From positions 22,682,725-22,746,724 of the forward strand of contig NC_135555.1 in NCBI RefSeq assembly GCF_964340395.1: a stretch of 64,000 nt of DNA. Direction: 5' to 3'. Under the pieces are notes generated by a model. The model made no database searches, was not told where the DNA came from, and saw only the letters and a program-made list of their open reading frames with translations. The position numbers were made by a program, and so were the translations under genes. This stretch comes from Glandiceps talaboti. Taxonomy: Eukaryota; Hemichordata; Enteropneusta; Spengelidae. This document shows, one piece after another, positions 23,301 through 33,972 of this stretch (positions are counted from its first letter, which is position 1; each line of letters begins with the position of its first letter).

Positions 23301-26099
23301 CTAGTGGCATGTGGTAGTCTGTAAGGCAGTGAGGTAACTTGTTATTTAATAAGTCATCCCTTACCCTTGAACCTAGTACTATAATCATGAACATGGTGGC
23401 ATGTGATAGTCTGTAAGGCAGTGAGGTAACTTGTATAATAATAAGTCATCCCTTAACCTTAAACCTAGTACTATAATCATGAACATGGTGGCATGTGATA
23501 GTCTGTAAGACAGTGAGGTAACTTGTTGTTTAATAAGTCATCCCTTAATCTTGAACCTAGTACTATAATCATGAACATGGTGGCATGTGATAGTCTGTAA
23601 GGCAGTGAGGTAACTTGTTGTTTAATAAGTCATCCCTTAACCTTGAACCTAGTACTATAATCATGAACTAGTGGCATGTGATAGTCTGTAAGGCAGTGAG
23701 GTAACTTGTTTAATAAGTCATCCCCTAACCTTGAACCTAGTACTATAATCATGAACATGGTGGCATTTGATAGTCTGTAACGCAGTGAGGTAACTTGTTT
23801 AATAAGTCATCCCTTAACCTTGAACCTAGTACTATAATCATGAACATGGTGGCATGTGATAGTCTGTAACGCAGTGAGGTAACTTGTTGTTTAATAAGTC
23901 ACCCCTTAACCTTGAACCTAGTACTATAATCATGAACTAGTGGCATGTGATAGTCTGTAAGGTAGTGAGGTAACACTGTTGTTTAATAAGTCAACCCTTA
24001 ACCTTGAACGTCGTACTATAATCATGAACATGGTGGCATGTGATATTCTGTAAGGCAGTGAGGTAACTTGTTGTTTAATAAGTCATCCCTTAACCTTGAA
24101 CCTAGTACTATAATCATGAACATGGTGGCATGTGATAGTCTGTAACGCAGTGAGGTAACTTGTTGTTTAATAAGTCATCCCTTAACCTTGAACCTAGTAC
24201 TATAATCATGAACTAGTGGCATGTGATAGTCTGTAAGGTAGTGAGGTAACACTGTTGTTTAATAAGTCAACCCTTAACCTTGAACGTCGTACTATAATCA
24301 TGAACATGGTGGCATGTGATAGTCTGTAAGGCAGTGAGGTAACTTGTTTAATAAGTCATCCCTTAACCTTGAACGTCGTACTATAATCATGAACATGGTG
24401 CCATGTGATAGTCTGTAAGGCAGTGAGGTAACTTGTTTAATAAATCATCCCTTAACCTTGAACCTAGTACTATAATCATGAACATGGTAGCATGTGATAG
24501 TCTGTAAGGCAGTAAGGCAACTTGTTTAATAAATCATCCCTTAACCTTGAACCTAGTACTATAATCATGAACTAGTGGCATGTGGTAGTCTGTAAGGCAG
24601 TGAGGTAACTTTTTGTTTAATAAGTCATCCCTTAACATTGAACCTAGTACTATAATCATGAACTAGTGGCATGTGATAGCCTGTAAAGTGGTGAGGTAAC
24701 TTGTTTCATAAGTCATCCCTTAACCTTGAACCTAGTACTATAATCATGAACTAGTGGCATGTGGTAGTCTGTAAGGCAGTGAGGTAACTTGTTATTTAAT
24801 AAGTCATCCCTTACCCTTGAACCTAGTACTATAATCATGAACATGGTGGCATGTGATAGTCTGTAAGGCAGTGAGGTAACTTGTATATTAATAAGTCATC
24901 CCTTAACCTTGAACCTAGTACTATAATCATGAACATGGTGGCATGTGATAGTCTGTAAGGCAGTGAGGTAACTTGTATAATAATAAGTCATCCCTTAACC
25001 TTGAACCTAGTACTATAATCATGAACATGGTGGCATTTGATAGTCTGTAAGGCAGTGAGGTAACTTGTTGTTTAATAAATCATCCCTTAACCTTGAACCT
25101 AGTACTATATAATCATGAACATGGTGGCATGTGATAGTCTGTAAGACAGTGAGGTAACTTGTTGTTTAATAAGTCATCCCTTAATCTTGAACCTAGTACT
25201 ATAATCATGAACATGGTGGCATGTGATAGTCTGTAAGGCAGTGAGGTAACTTGTTGTTTAATAAGTCATCCCTTAACCTTGAACCTAGTACTATAATCAT
25301 GAACTAGTGGCATGTGATAGTCTGTAAGGCAGTGAGGTAACTTGTTTAATAAGTCATCCCCTAACCTTGAACCTAGTACTATAATCATGAACATGGTGGC
25401 ATTTGATAGTCTGTAACGCAGTGAGGTAACTTGTTTAATAAGTCATCCCTTAACCTTGAACCTAGTACTATAATCATGAACATGGTGGCATGTGATAGTC
25501 TGTAACGCAGTGAGGTAACTTGTTGTTTAATAAGTCATCCCTTAACCTTGAACCTAGTACTATAATCATGAACTAGTGGCATGTGATAGTCTGTAAGGTA
25601 GTGAGGTAACACTGTTGTTTAATAAGTCAACCCTTAACCTTGAACGTCGTACTATAATCATGAACATGGTGGCATGTGATATTCTGTAAGGCAGTGAGGT
25701 AACTTGTTGTTTAATAAGTCATCCCTTAACCTTGAACCTAGTACTATAATCGTGAACATGGTGGCATGTGATAGTCTGTAACGCAGTGAGGTAACTTGTT
25801 GTTTAATAAGTCATCCCTTAACCTTGAACCTAGTACTATAATCATGAACTAGTGGCATGTGATAGTCTGTAACGCAGTGAGGTAACTTGTTGTTTAATAA
25901 GTCAACCCTTAACCTTGAACGTCGTACTATAATCATGAACATGGTGGCATGTGATAGTCTGTAAGGCAGTGAGGTAACTTGTTTAATAAGTCATCCCTTA
26001 ACCTTGAACGTCGTACTATAATCATGAACATGGTGCCATGTGATAGTCTGTAAGGCAGTGAGGTAACTTGTTGTTTAATATGTCATCCCTTAACCTTGG
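20378..26099. repeat. Satellite array 2 with higher-order repeats
   Basis: About 64 monomers of the same 88-92-bp satellite. Rare variants recur at regular spacing: TCATCCCCTAACC at about 22270, 23719 and 25356; GGTGCCATGTGATAG at about 22948, 24396 and 26033. This gives higher-order units of about 1.45 and 1.64 kb. Other shared markers are GAACGTCGTACTA, GTAACGCAGTGAGG and AACACTGTTGTTTAATAAG. The array is therefore homogenised in blocks rather than monomer by monomer. Confidence 0.95.
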
Positions 26100-26515
26100 G
26101 GTGTTTATTTGGAATAACACCAAAGTAAAGTGTAGAATCACAGTATTGACTCGTAGTACTAAAATAATATGACAACCAAGCAGAGATTAAGAGCAATATA
26201 TAGACAAACAAACTGATATTTTCAGTGTTTAAAGTTTGTGTCTAATGACGTTTTACTCGGACCAGCCTGCTACCGCCACACGAACATAATTTCACAACTG
26301 TATGTGTTTGTTATTTCCGCCCTCAGTGGCTGGATATGGGTTTTGATGTAAGGCATGATGGGGCGCCAGTCAGCCATCTTGTCTGTTATGTAAATGTCTG
26401 GTTAAACTGTCGACAGTAGTTGGAGCCTTTTTAGCTACGTTTTATCTAAAACTAAAGTCGTCGCCTCGCTCCGATCCGGAGCAATACTATAACCGCGTAC
26501 TGATCAGCGAGTGCC
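26100..26515 (+). repeat. Composite-repeat tail copy 2 plus downstream segment
   Basis: The hairpin tail (GGTGTTTATTTGG...) runs to GATATTTTCAG, as at 18501, but here it continues into a different segment (TGTTTAA.GTTTGTG...CCGCCCTCAGTGGCTGG...) that ends in a GC-rich block (26433-26515). The same segment follows tail copy 3. Confidence 0.75.
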
Positions 26516-26516
26516 T

Positions 26517-26555
26517 TAGCCTTCAGCCTAGTACTATAATCATAAATTAGTGGCA
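26517..26555. repeat. Relic of a satellite monomer (collapsed array)
   Basis: CCTTCAGCCTAGTACTATAA and the following TCATAAATTAGTGGCA match less than half a monomer. It sits exactly where an array should lie, between the end of one composite unit and the hairpin tail of the next. It shows that this array contracted to almost nothing, or never expanded. Confidence 0.75.
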
Positions 26556-27230
26556 GGTGTTTATTTCAAATAACACCAATAAAAGTTTGATAGAAGTAAA
26601 GTCTAGAATCACAGTATTGACTCATAGTACTAAAGTAATAAGACAACAAGGCAGAGATTAAGAGAAATATATAGACAAACAAATTGATATTTTCAGTGTT
26701 TAATGTTTGTGGCTAATGACTTTTTAGTCGGACCGTCCTGCTACCTTCACACAAACATAATTTCACAACTGTATGTTTTTTCTTATTATTCAGGCAGTTT
26801 GACATGATTGTTTATAAGCTTAATAAAAAAATTGGAACATATCCTGAGAAATGTTCACAAATACACCTAAGATTTGTTGAAAAATGGAAGATATACACCG
26901 GTAGTATAGTGGGGTCACGCTCTGTCGTTCTCAAGTAACTGTTTTTCTGTTTTAACATGTGGACATTGCCAGAGAAAAGAAGGGGTAATGAGATCTAGAT
27001 AACCATATAATTGGAATACCGCCCTCATCAGTGGCTGGATATGGGTTTTGACGTATTGCTCTAGCAAGGCATTCTGGGGCGCCAGTCAGCCATCTTGTCT
27101 GTTATGTTAGGTTAGACTAGACCGTGGACACTCGTTCATGACTTTTTTGCTACGTTTTATCTAAAACTAAAGTCGTCGCCTCGCTCCGATCCGGAGCAAT
27201 ACTATAACCGCGTACTGATCAGCGAGTGCC
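26556..27230 (+). repeat. Composite-repeat tail copy 3 plus downstream segment
   Basis: Third tail (GGTGTTTATTTCAAATAACACC hairpin) and downstream segment, diverged from copy 2. About 230 bp is inserted (roughly 26785-27015) before the shared CCGCCCTCA...AGTGGCTGGATATGGG block. The last 82 bp (27149-27230) are identical to 26433-26515 apart from one T-run length. Confidence 0.75.
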
Positions 27231-28167
27231 AGAGGCACGAGCGACTGTGATCGCTTGCTGTATCTCCCTTTCTATTACTTATTCATGATGTGACATCATG
27301 GCTATCGTGTGATTTGCATACAGATCACTCAACATTCAACGCGCGCATATACACGTACACCGTAGCGCAAATTTGACCCTGTAAATGTATTTTGATGGTC
27401 ATATCAAGTAATTTACCTTTCCAATCTTTCTTTGTGAAAGCCTGAAACCGTGTGGGTTTTTTTTGACAATTGTAAATGACGTCGTTGGACAACCTCGATG
27501 CCCAACATGGCAATTTCATTGATAATGTCATGCTCATATGCTCACTTAGTCAATGTTGCCGTGTACATTTAGGTCGCTGCGAGTCGATGGGGCTTAATTG
27601 GCTCCAACTCATGGACTATTATCATGCATATATTTTTTCTTTTCTGAAAGTCTTTCACGTATGAATATCTGTTAATATCCAAATTTCTCCAGTGCGTCTT
27701 GATATGTTAACTCGCTTGGTGACTCGGGCGACACCATGTTCAGTTCAGTCCGATTACATTCCTCCACTACCTGGAGAACCACATTAAAAATGTGGTAAAA
27801 AAATAAATAGATAAATAAAATAAAGGTAAAAAGTTTACAGTTTAAGTGTTGGTGTACAGGGCAAGGTTATGTGGTAGTCTATTGCTTCATTGGGATTGAG
27901 AGTTGCATGCAGCGTTTGTGGTGAATTGCAAAGCACATTCCTCTTGAAATGGTTTCAATTTGGTTGATAATGATTTTTCTTTTTGGTGAACTTGTTATTC
28001 TTGAAATGGTAGTAACGTCAAAGATGCGTTGAAGGAGAAGAGTTTTATTTTGATACAGTTCATCTCAATATTCTATGTCAAAATTATTTACAATTATTAG
28101 TTCCATTTTTTCACTAGTGAAGCACGTATGTAGTTTCTGTTGCTGGGCAACTACCGGGTATACGGTA
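27231..28167. other. Unassigned sequence
   Basis: No gene is supported. Two short open frames near 27325-27664 overlap on opposite strands and show no recognisable protein features. Confidence 0.4.
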
Positions 28168-28407
28168 CTATGGTATAGTATAGTATAAGTACATAGTATA
28201 GTCTAGTATATAGTATAGCATAGTATAGTATAGTATATTGTATAGTATAGTATATGGTATAGTATAGCACAGTATATAGTGTATGGCATAGTATAGTGTG
28301 GTATAGTATAGTATATTGTATAGTATAGTATATGGCATAGTATAGTGTATAGTATAGCGTAGTGTATAGTATAGCATAGTATATAGCATAGTATATTGTA
28401 TATCATA
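28168..28407. repeat. TATAG-type simple repeat
   Basis: Degenerate pentamer/decamer repeat of TATAG, TATAGTATA and variants. It continues at 28953-29052 on the other side of two inverted-repeat elements, suggesting one array split by insertions. Confidence 0.9.
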
Positions 28408-28803
28408 TTATAGCATTACCAATTCCAGTGAATTTTGTGACCGCTGTACATTATTACTGATAATGTACTCCGTTATTGGGCATCGCGGCCCCGGAACGAG
28501 CATAACAATACAAGCTTATGTCCGTAAGGCAATAAAGGTATGGGTATTTAAGAACAGGGAAATTATGGGGTAAACACCGTAAGAATTTTTTTAAAAAGAT
28601 TCAAATTAAAATGAAACAAATTTGTGTTCACAGCAGTTCATTGAAGTGTATATGTGTGTGTGTACGTGTACGTACGTGCGTCGCTATGATTAGTATTCAG
28701 CTTCCGGGCCGAACATGGCAGACGATGTTCAGCGCTGTGTATATTATCCGTTGTTTTGCGTTTCTCGGTCTACAAATTCACTGGAATTGGCAAAACTATA
28801 AAA
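28408..28803. mobile_element. MITE-like element with imperfect TIRs
   Basis: The left end (CCAATTCCAGTGAATTTTGTG, 28419 on) and the reverse complement of the right end (GCCAATTCCAGTGAATTTGT, ending near 28790) form an inverted repeat of about 35 bp with mismatches. The element sits in the TATAG array. No transposase is encoded. Confidence 0.5.
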
Positions 28804-28807
28804 TAAT

Positions 28808-28949
28808 AACAATAATGTACGCCCTCCCAGTCCATAATGGACTCAAGCAAACTTTGCACTCCATAATGGGCTCGGCTGTCGCCTCGCCCATTATGTCGTT
28901 CAAAGTTTGCTTTCGTCCATTATGGGCTGGGAGGGCGTACATTATTGTT
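28808..28949. mobile_element. Foldback element, about 142 bp
   Basis: An almost complete palindrome. The left half begins AACAATAATGTACGCCCTCC and the right half ends with its complement. The arms contain CCATAATGG boxes repeated four times. It is probably a foldback MITE lying between the flanking element and the second part of the TATAG array. Confidence 0.7.
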
Positions 28950-28952
28950 TAA

Positions 28953-29052
28953 GTATAGTATAGTGTAGTTTATAGCATATAGTATAGTATAGTATATAGT
29001 ATAGCACAGTATATAGTGTGTGGCATAGTATAGTATATGGTATATTATATTA
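28953..29052. repeat. TATAG-type simple repeat, right part
   Basis: Same composition as 28168-28407; the right-hand remainder of the interrupted array. Confidence 0.85.
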
Positions 29053-29053
29053 T

Positions 29054-29105
29054 GCCAGTATATTGATGGCGCAAATCGAGAGATCTGATTGGTCTAGACA
29101 TCGAA
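29054..29105. repeat. Dispersed repeat end, inverted relative to 48843-48895
   Basis: CCAGTATATTGATGGCGCAA and the following TCGAGAGATCTGATTGGTC match the reverse complement of a segment at 48843-48895 with a few differences. It is probably the conserved end of a MITE family. The rest of the element is not defined. Confidence 0.55.
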
Positions 29106-30045
29106 CTAGCACGTCTAAAACGAGCGATAATGCACGGTTGGCACGCGGCCAAATTTTGTTCGTCTAGCTACGTGCGTTGAGTTGTAGTCCGCGTGATACT
29201 GATAGTGAACTCTGCGAATTGTCAGGATTGAGGAGGATTTTCTCTCAATGAGACAATATTTTATCAGAAATTATGAAGGAAATTTCGAAAGCAATCAAGT
29301 CATCGCGTATGTGTACAAATCATCGCCTACTACATGTACTAAGGTCAAGGCATGCACGAGATCGGTCCCAGCCGGCCTCGGCGCGGCTGGAGTAGAAACA
29401 TTGGTGAGCTGTCCTGTCCTGTCCTGTCATAAAATGAAGCAAGTGTAAGAGCTTACACTGGCTGACTTACCATTAATCTAAATAGAAATTTGTCTGGGAT
29501 CCTGTCCTAGAGTATCAGTCATCAATCCGAGAGGGAAATCCTCAAACCCGAAAATCTACTGACGTAACTTCCAGTAATATAAATACATTGTAAATATCAA
29601 CCTGTTGCCATGTCTCACTTCACCGAGTCGCGAATTCGGCCGGGAACGATCGAAGCACGCTGTATTCAATAAACCACTTCAAGTTTATACCTTGAGTCAA
29701 ACAGGTTGTTTATTCATCACTGTGCACTTTTAATGAGCCGATCAATGTACAGATTATCCCTATAAACGACTAGCAGATAAAATAAATCCAGTCGCTGCAC
29801 GACGTTCACGTCATGGTTGAGGCCAAGATCAGCTGTCTTGAAAGCGGCGTTATTGTTTTGCAAATTAGTCACAGAGGCGCATATGAAACTAGAATCTTGT
29901 TTCCGATATTTTCAATATACTAGTATAATATAATAGCGATAAACCACCCCCTGGGGAAGGTATACAACTCGGTTTTGACCAGTGAACTCAATATATGCAC
30001 TCGCTATCGCTCGTGCATATATTTCGTTCCTACATTGCTACAAAA
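29106..30045. other. Unassigned sequence; small hairpin; start of cassette array
   Basis: No gene is recognised. A short perfect hairpin (AATATATGCAC...GTGCATATATT) lies at about 29989-30022. The last nine bases (GCTACAAAA) before GTAAGT at 30046 are the 3' end of the exon-like core found in the next feature, so the array starts with a truncated unit. Confidence 0.45.
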
Positions 30046-32710
30046 GTAAGTATGAATTTCATTATATTCAATAAAAAAAGTTATGCTGTATTAATACTGT
30101 TTTTTTTTTCATTCACTTCAGGATGGCGCCACGGAAGCTGGTCCGAAGACCGGAAAAACAGATGAATGGAAAGCTGATGTGAAGACCCAAGACAGATGAC
30201 TGGATAAGAAGACCGAACACGTGATTGATGCCAGATGCTACAAAAGTAAGTATGAATTTCATTTCATTCAATAAAAAAAGTTACGCTGTATTAATACTGT
30301 TTTACTTTTTAATTCACTTCAGGATGGCGCCACGGAAGCTGGTCCGAAGACCGGAAAAACAGATGAATGGATAGCTTATGTGAAGACCCAAGACAGATGA
30401 CTGGATAAGAAGACCGAACACTTGATTGATGCCAGATGCTACAAAAGTAAGTATGAATTTCATTTCATTCAATAAATAAAGTTATGCTGTATTAATACTG
30501 TTTTACTTTTTAATTCACTTCAGGATGGCGCCACGGAAGCTGGTCCGAAGACCGGAAAAACAGATGAATGGAAAGCTGATGTGAAGACCCAAGACAGATG
30601 ACTGGATAAGAAGACCGAACACTTGATTGATGCCAGATGCTACAAAAGTAAGTATGAATTTCATTTTATTCAATTAGTAAAGTTATGCTGTATTAATACT
30701 GTTTTATTTTTTAATTCACTTCAGGATGGCGCCACGGAAGCTGGTCCGAAGACCGGAAAAACAGATGAATGGAAAGCTGATGTGAAGACCCAAGACAGAT
30801 GACTGGATAAGAAGACCGAACACTTGATTGATGCCAGATGCTACAAAAGTAAGTATGAATTTCATTTCATTCAATAAAAAAAGTTATGCTGTATTAATAC
30901 TGTTTTATTTTTTAATTCACTTCAGGATGGCGCCACGGAAGCTGGTCCGAAGACCGGAAAAACAGATGAATGGATAGCTTATGTGAAGACCCAAGACAGA
31001 TGACTGGATAAGAAGACCGAACACTTGATTGATGCCAGATGCTACAAAAGTAAGTATGAATTTCATTTCATTCAATAAATAAAGTTATGCTGTATTAATA
31101 CTGTTTTATGTTTTAATTCACTTTAGGATGGCGCCACGGAAGCTGGTCCGAAGACCGGAAAAACAGATGAATGGAAAGCTGATGTGAAGACCCAAGACAG
31201 ATGACTGGATAAGAAGACCGAACACTTGATTGATGCCAGATGCTACAAAAGTAAGTATGAATTTCATTTCATTCAATTAGTAAAGTTATGCTGTATTAAT
31301 ACTGTTTTATTTTTTAATTCACTTCAGGATGGCGCCACGGAAGCTGGTCCGAAGACCGGAAAAACAGATGAATGGATAGCTGATGTGAAGGCCCAAGACA
31401 GATGACTGGATAAGAAGACCGAACACTTGATTGATGCCAGATGCTACAAAAGTAAGTATGAATTTCATTTCATTCAATAAATAAAGTTATGCTGTATTAA
31501 TACTGTTTTATTTTTTAATTCACTTCAGGATGGCGCCACGGAAGCTGGTCCGAAGACCGGAAAAACAGATGAATGGAAAGCTGATGTGAAGACCCAAGAC
31601 AGATGACTGGATAAGAAGACCGAACACTTGATTGATGCCAGATGCTACAAAAGTAAGTATGAATTTCATTCAATAAATAAATAAAGTTATGCTGTATTAA
31701 TACTGTTTTATTTTTTAATTCACTTCAGGATGGCGCCACGGAAGCTGGTCCGAAGACCGGAAAAACAGATGAATGGAAAGCTGATGTGAAGACCCAAGAC
31801 AGATGACTGGATAAGAAGACCGAACACTTGATTGATGCCAGACGCTACAAAAGTAAGTATGAATTTCATTTCATTCAATTAGTAAAGTTATGCTGTATTA
31901 ATACTGTTTTATTTTTTAATTCACTTCAGGATGGCGCCACGGAAGCTGGCCCGAAGACCGGAAAAACAGATGAATGGAAAGCTGATGTGAAGACCCAAGA
32001 CAGATGACTGGATAAGAAGACCGAACACTTGATTGATGCCAGATGCTACAAAAGTAAGTATGAATTTCATTTCATTCAATAAATAAAGTTATGCTGTATT
32101 AATACTGTTTTATTTTTTAATTCACTTTAGGATGGCGCCACGGAAGCTGGTCCGAAGACCGGAAAAACAGATGAATGGAAAGCTGATGTGAAGACCCAAG
32201 ACAGATGACTGGATAAGAAGACCGAACACTTGATTGATGCCAGACGCTACAAAAGTAAGTATGAACTTCATTTCATTCAATAAATAAAGTTATGCTATAT
32301 TTTAATACTGTTTATTTTTTAATTCACTTCAGGATGGCACCACGGAAGCTGGTCCGAAGACCGGAAAAACAGATGAATGGATAGCTGATGTGAAGACCCA
32401 AGACAGATGACTGGATAAGAAGACCGAACACTTGATTGATGCCAGATGCTACAAAAGTAAGTATGAATTTCATTTCATTCAATAAATAAAGTTATGCTGT
32501 ATTAATACTGTTTTATTTTTTAATTCACTTCAGGATGGCGCCACGGAAGCTGGTCCGAAGACCGGAAAAACAGATGAATGGATAGCTTATGTGAAGACCC
32601 AAGACAGATGACTGGATAAGAAGACCGAACACTTGATTGATGCCAGATGCTACAAAAGTAAGTATGAATTTCATTTCATTCAATAAATAAAGTTGTTCTG
32701 TATTAAAAAT
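30046..32710 (+). repeat. Array of 13 exon-like cassettes with conserved splice sites
   Basis: Thirteen direct repeats of about 201 bp. Each has a 124-bp core starting GATGGCGCCACGGAAGCTGG and ending GATGCTACAAAA. An acceptor-like tract (TATTAATACTGTTTT, T-rich, TTCACTTCAG or TTCACTTTAG) precedes each core, and GTAAGTATGAA follows it. Cores lie at 30122-30245, 30323-30446, 30524-30647, 30725-30848, 30926-31049, 31127-31250, 31328-31451, 31529-31652, 31729-31852, 31930-32053, 32131-32254, 32333-32456 and 32534-32657. All are exactly 124 bp, while the intron-like spacers vary from 76 to 78. Every frame of the core has a stop and 124 is not a multiple of 3, so a protein is unlikely. The array could be a multi-exon non-coding RNA or a satellite derived from an exon with its intron. 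Confidence 0.85.
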
Positions 32711-32732
32711 GCTATAATCCTTTTTGCCGCCA

Positions 32733-32852
32733 CCGCCGTCAACTACCTCGCGTCGCGTCGCGTCGCAAATTTCACCATCTCCGTCAGCATCCGCGCCGTC
32801 AACTACCTCACATCGCGTCGCGTCTCAAATTTCGCTGTCTCCATTTTCACCG
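32733..32852. repeat. Tandem duplication of a CpG-rich unit of about 62 bp
   Basis: GCCGTCAACTACCTCGCGTC and GCCGTCAACTACCTCACATC start two adjacent similar units containing GTCGCGTC runs. CpG content is far above the surrounding sequence. Two overlapping frames are open. I do not recognise a gene. Confidence 0.6.
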
Positions 32853-33097
32853 CGCGCGTGTCTCCGCCAGCGTCCGCGCCCAAACATACAAACTATATGT
32901 TTGTATGTTTGAGGTTATAGGGGCCCATGCCCTTATAACTTAACACTATTTGCTGTCAAGCATAGTGTGTGTGGAGTTGCCACACCCCCTCCCCCACCCC
33001 ACCCCTCCCCTGGTATATGGCATCTCAAAGAGGCTACATTGAGTTGCTTGGCAGCAATGACACCCCTAGCTTTGACTAGATAATATAGAAATTAGAC

Positions 33098-33131
33098 TGT
33101 TAGAATAATGTTAGTATACATTATTCTAACA
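33098..33131. repeat. Short perfect hairpin
   Basis: TGTTAGAATAATGT and its reverse complement ACATTATTCTAACA are separated by a few bases. Probably a remnant of a palindromic MITE; no function is inferred. Confidence 0.6.
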
Positions 33132-33429
33132 TCGAATTTCTAGGGGACCTTATGCCAGAGATATGCCATATCATAACCTGTTTACAGCGCTCACAGCAAA
33201 TTCCATTTTATCTTCAAGGATGGGAATTTAGCTAAAATGTAATGTAAGTTCCATAAACAGTCTATACATAAATTAACCAACTGAAAGTACTGTTGTCTGG
33301 CTGTTGTGGATGTCAATCAAGGCAATGGCTATTATATCTACAGCATATTAAGTGTACATCAGCTACACCTGACGGCTAAGAGTGGTAAGTGCCATCTATA
33401 AGTTACTTACTTCATGTTATTCATCTACA

Positions 33430-33720
33430 TTTGATATGCAATGATGATGAATGTAAAATAACTTTTAATTTATACATGCTAACATAAGTGACACATAAGG
33501 CAAGTAACGCATGTGTGAATATAAATGATGCACACATAAGACAAATGATGAAAATATGAAAATAAATTACACACGTATAAAGTAAATGGTTCATCATAAA
33601 AATAAATGACACATTTAAGGTAACTGATGCATGTGTGGAAATAAATTACACATATAAGACAAATGACATGCCATGTAAAAAGTGATATACAAAGCAAGTG
33701 ATATACGTATGAAAGAAAAT
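33430..33720. repeat. Degenerate short tandem repeat
   Basis: Loosely repeated units containing AAATGA(C/T)ACA, GATGCA(T/C)(G/A)TGTG and AAATAAATTACACA with a spacing of roughly 30-35 bp. Long overlapping minus-strand frames here come from the low-complexity composition. Confidence 0.5.
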
Positions 33721-33972
33721 ATAACGCTTAAACACACAACTACGACTGCTTGCTGGAGAGTTTGATGTGCCCTCTACGACAGTTTTCCAAGTAATACTGC
33801 ATTATATAGTAGGAGGGTCGGACGTACAAACATTGAGTACTTTAGATGTCTGACTAAATGTTACAATACGAATACTGTGTAGGCATTTTGTCAACCGTTA
33901 CCAAATTTGAAAGAAAAAGTCATGGTAGGTAGGATGGAAGTGGTTGAGGGTTCATCGAGGGTTACAGACTTA

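Noticed and set aside
6338-26099. CRISPR-like appearance of direct repeats
   Set aside because: Monomers are joined head to tail without unique spacers and the context is eukaryotic. This is satellite DNA.
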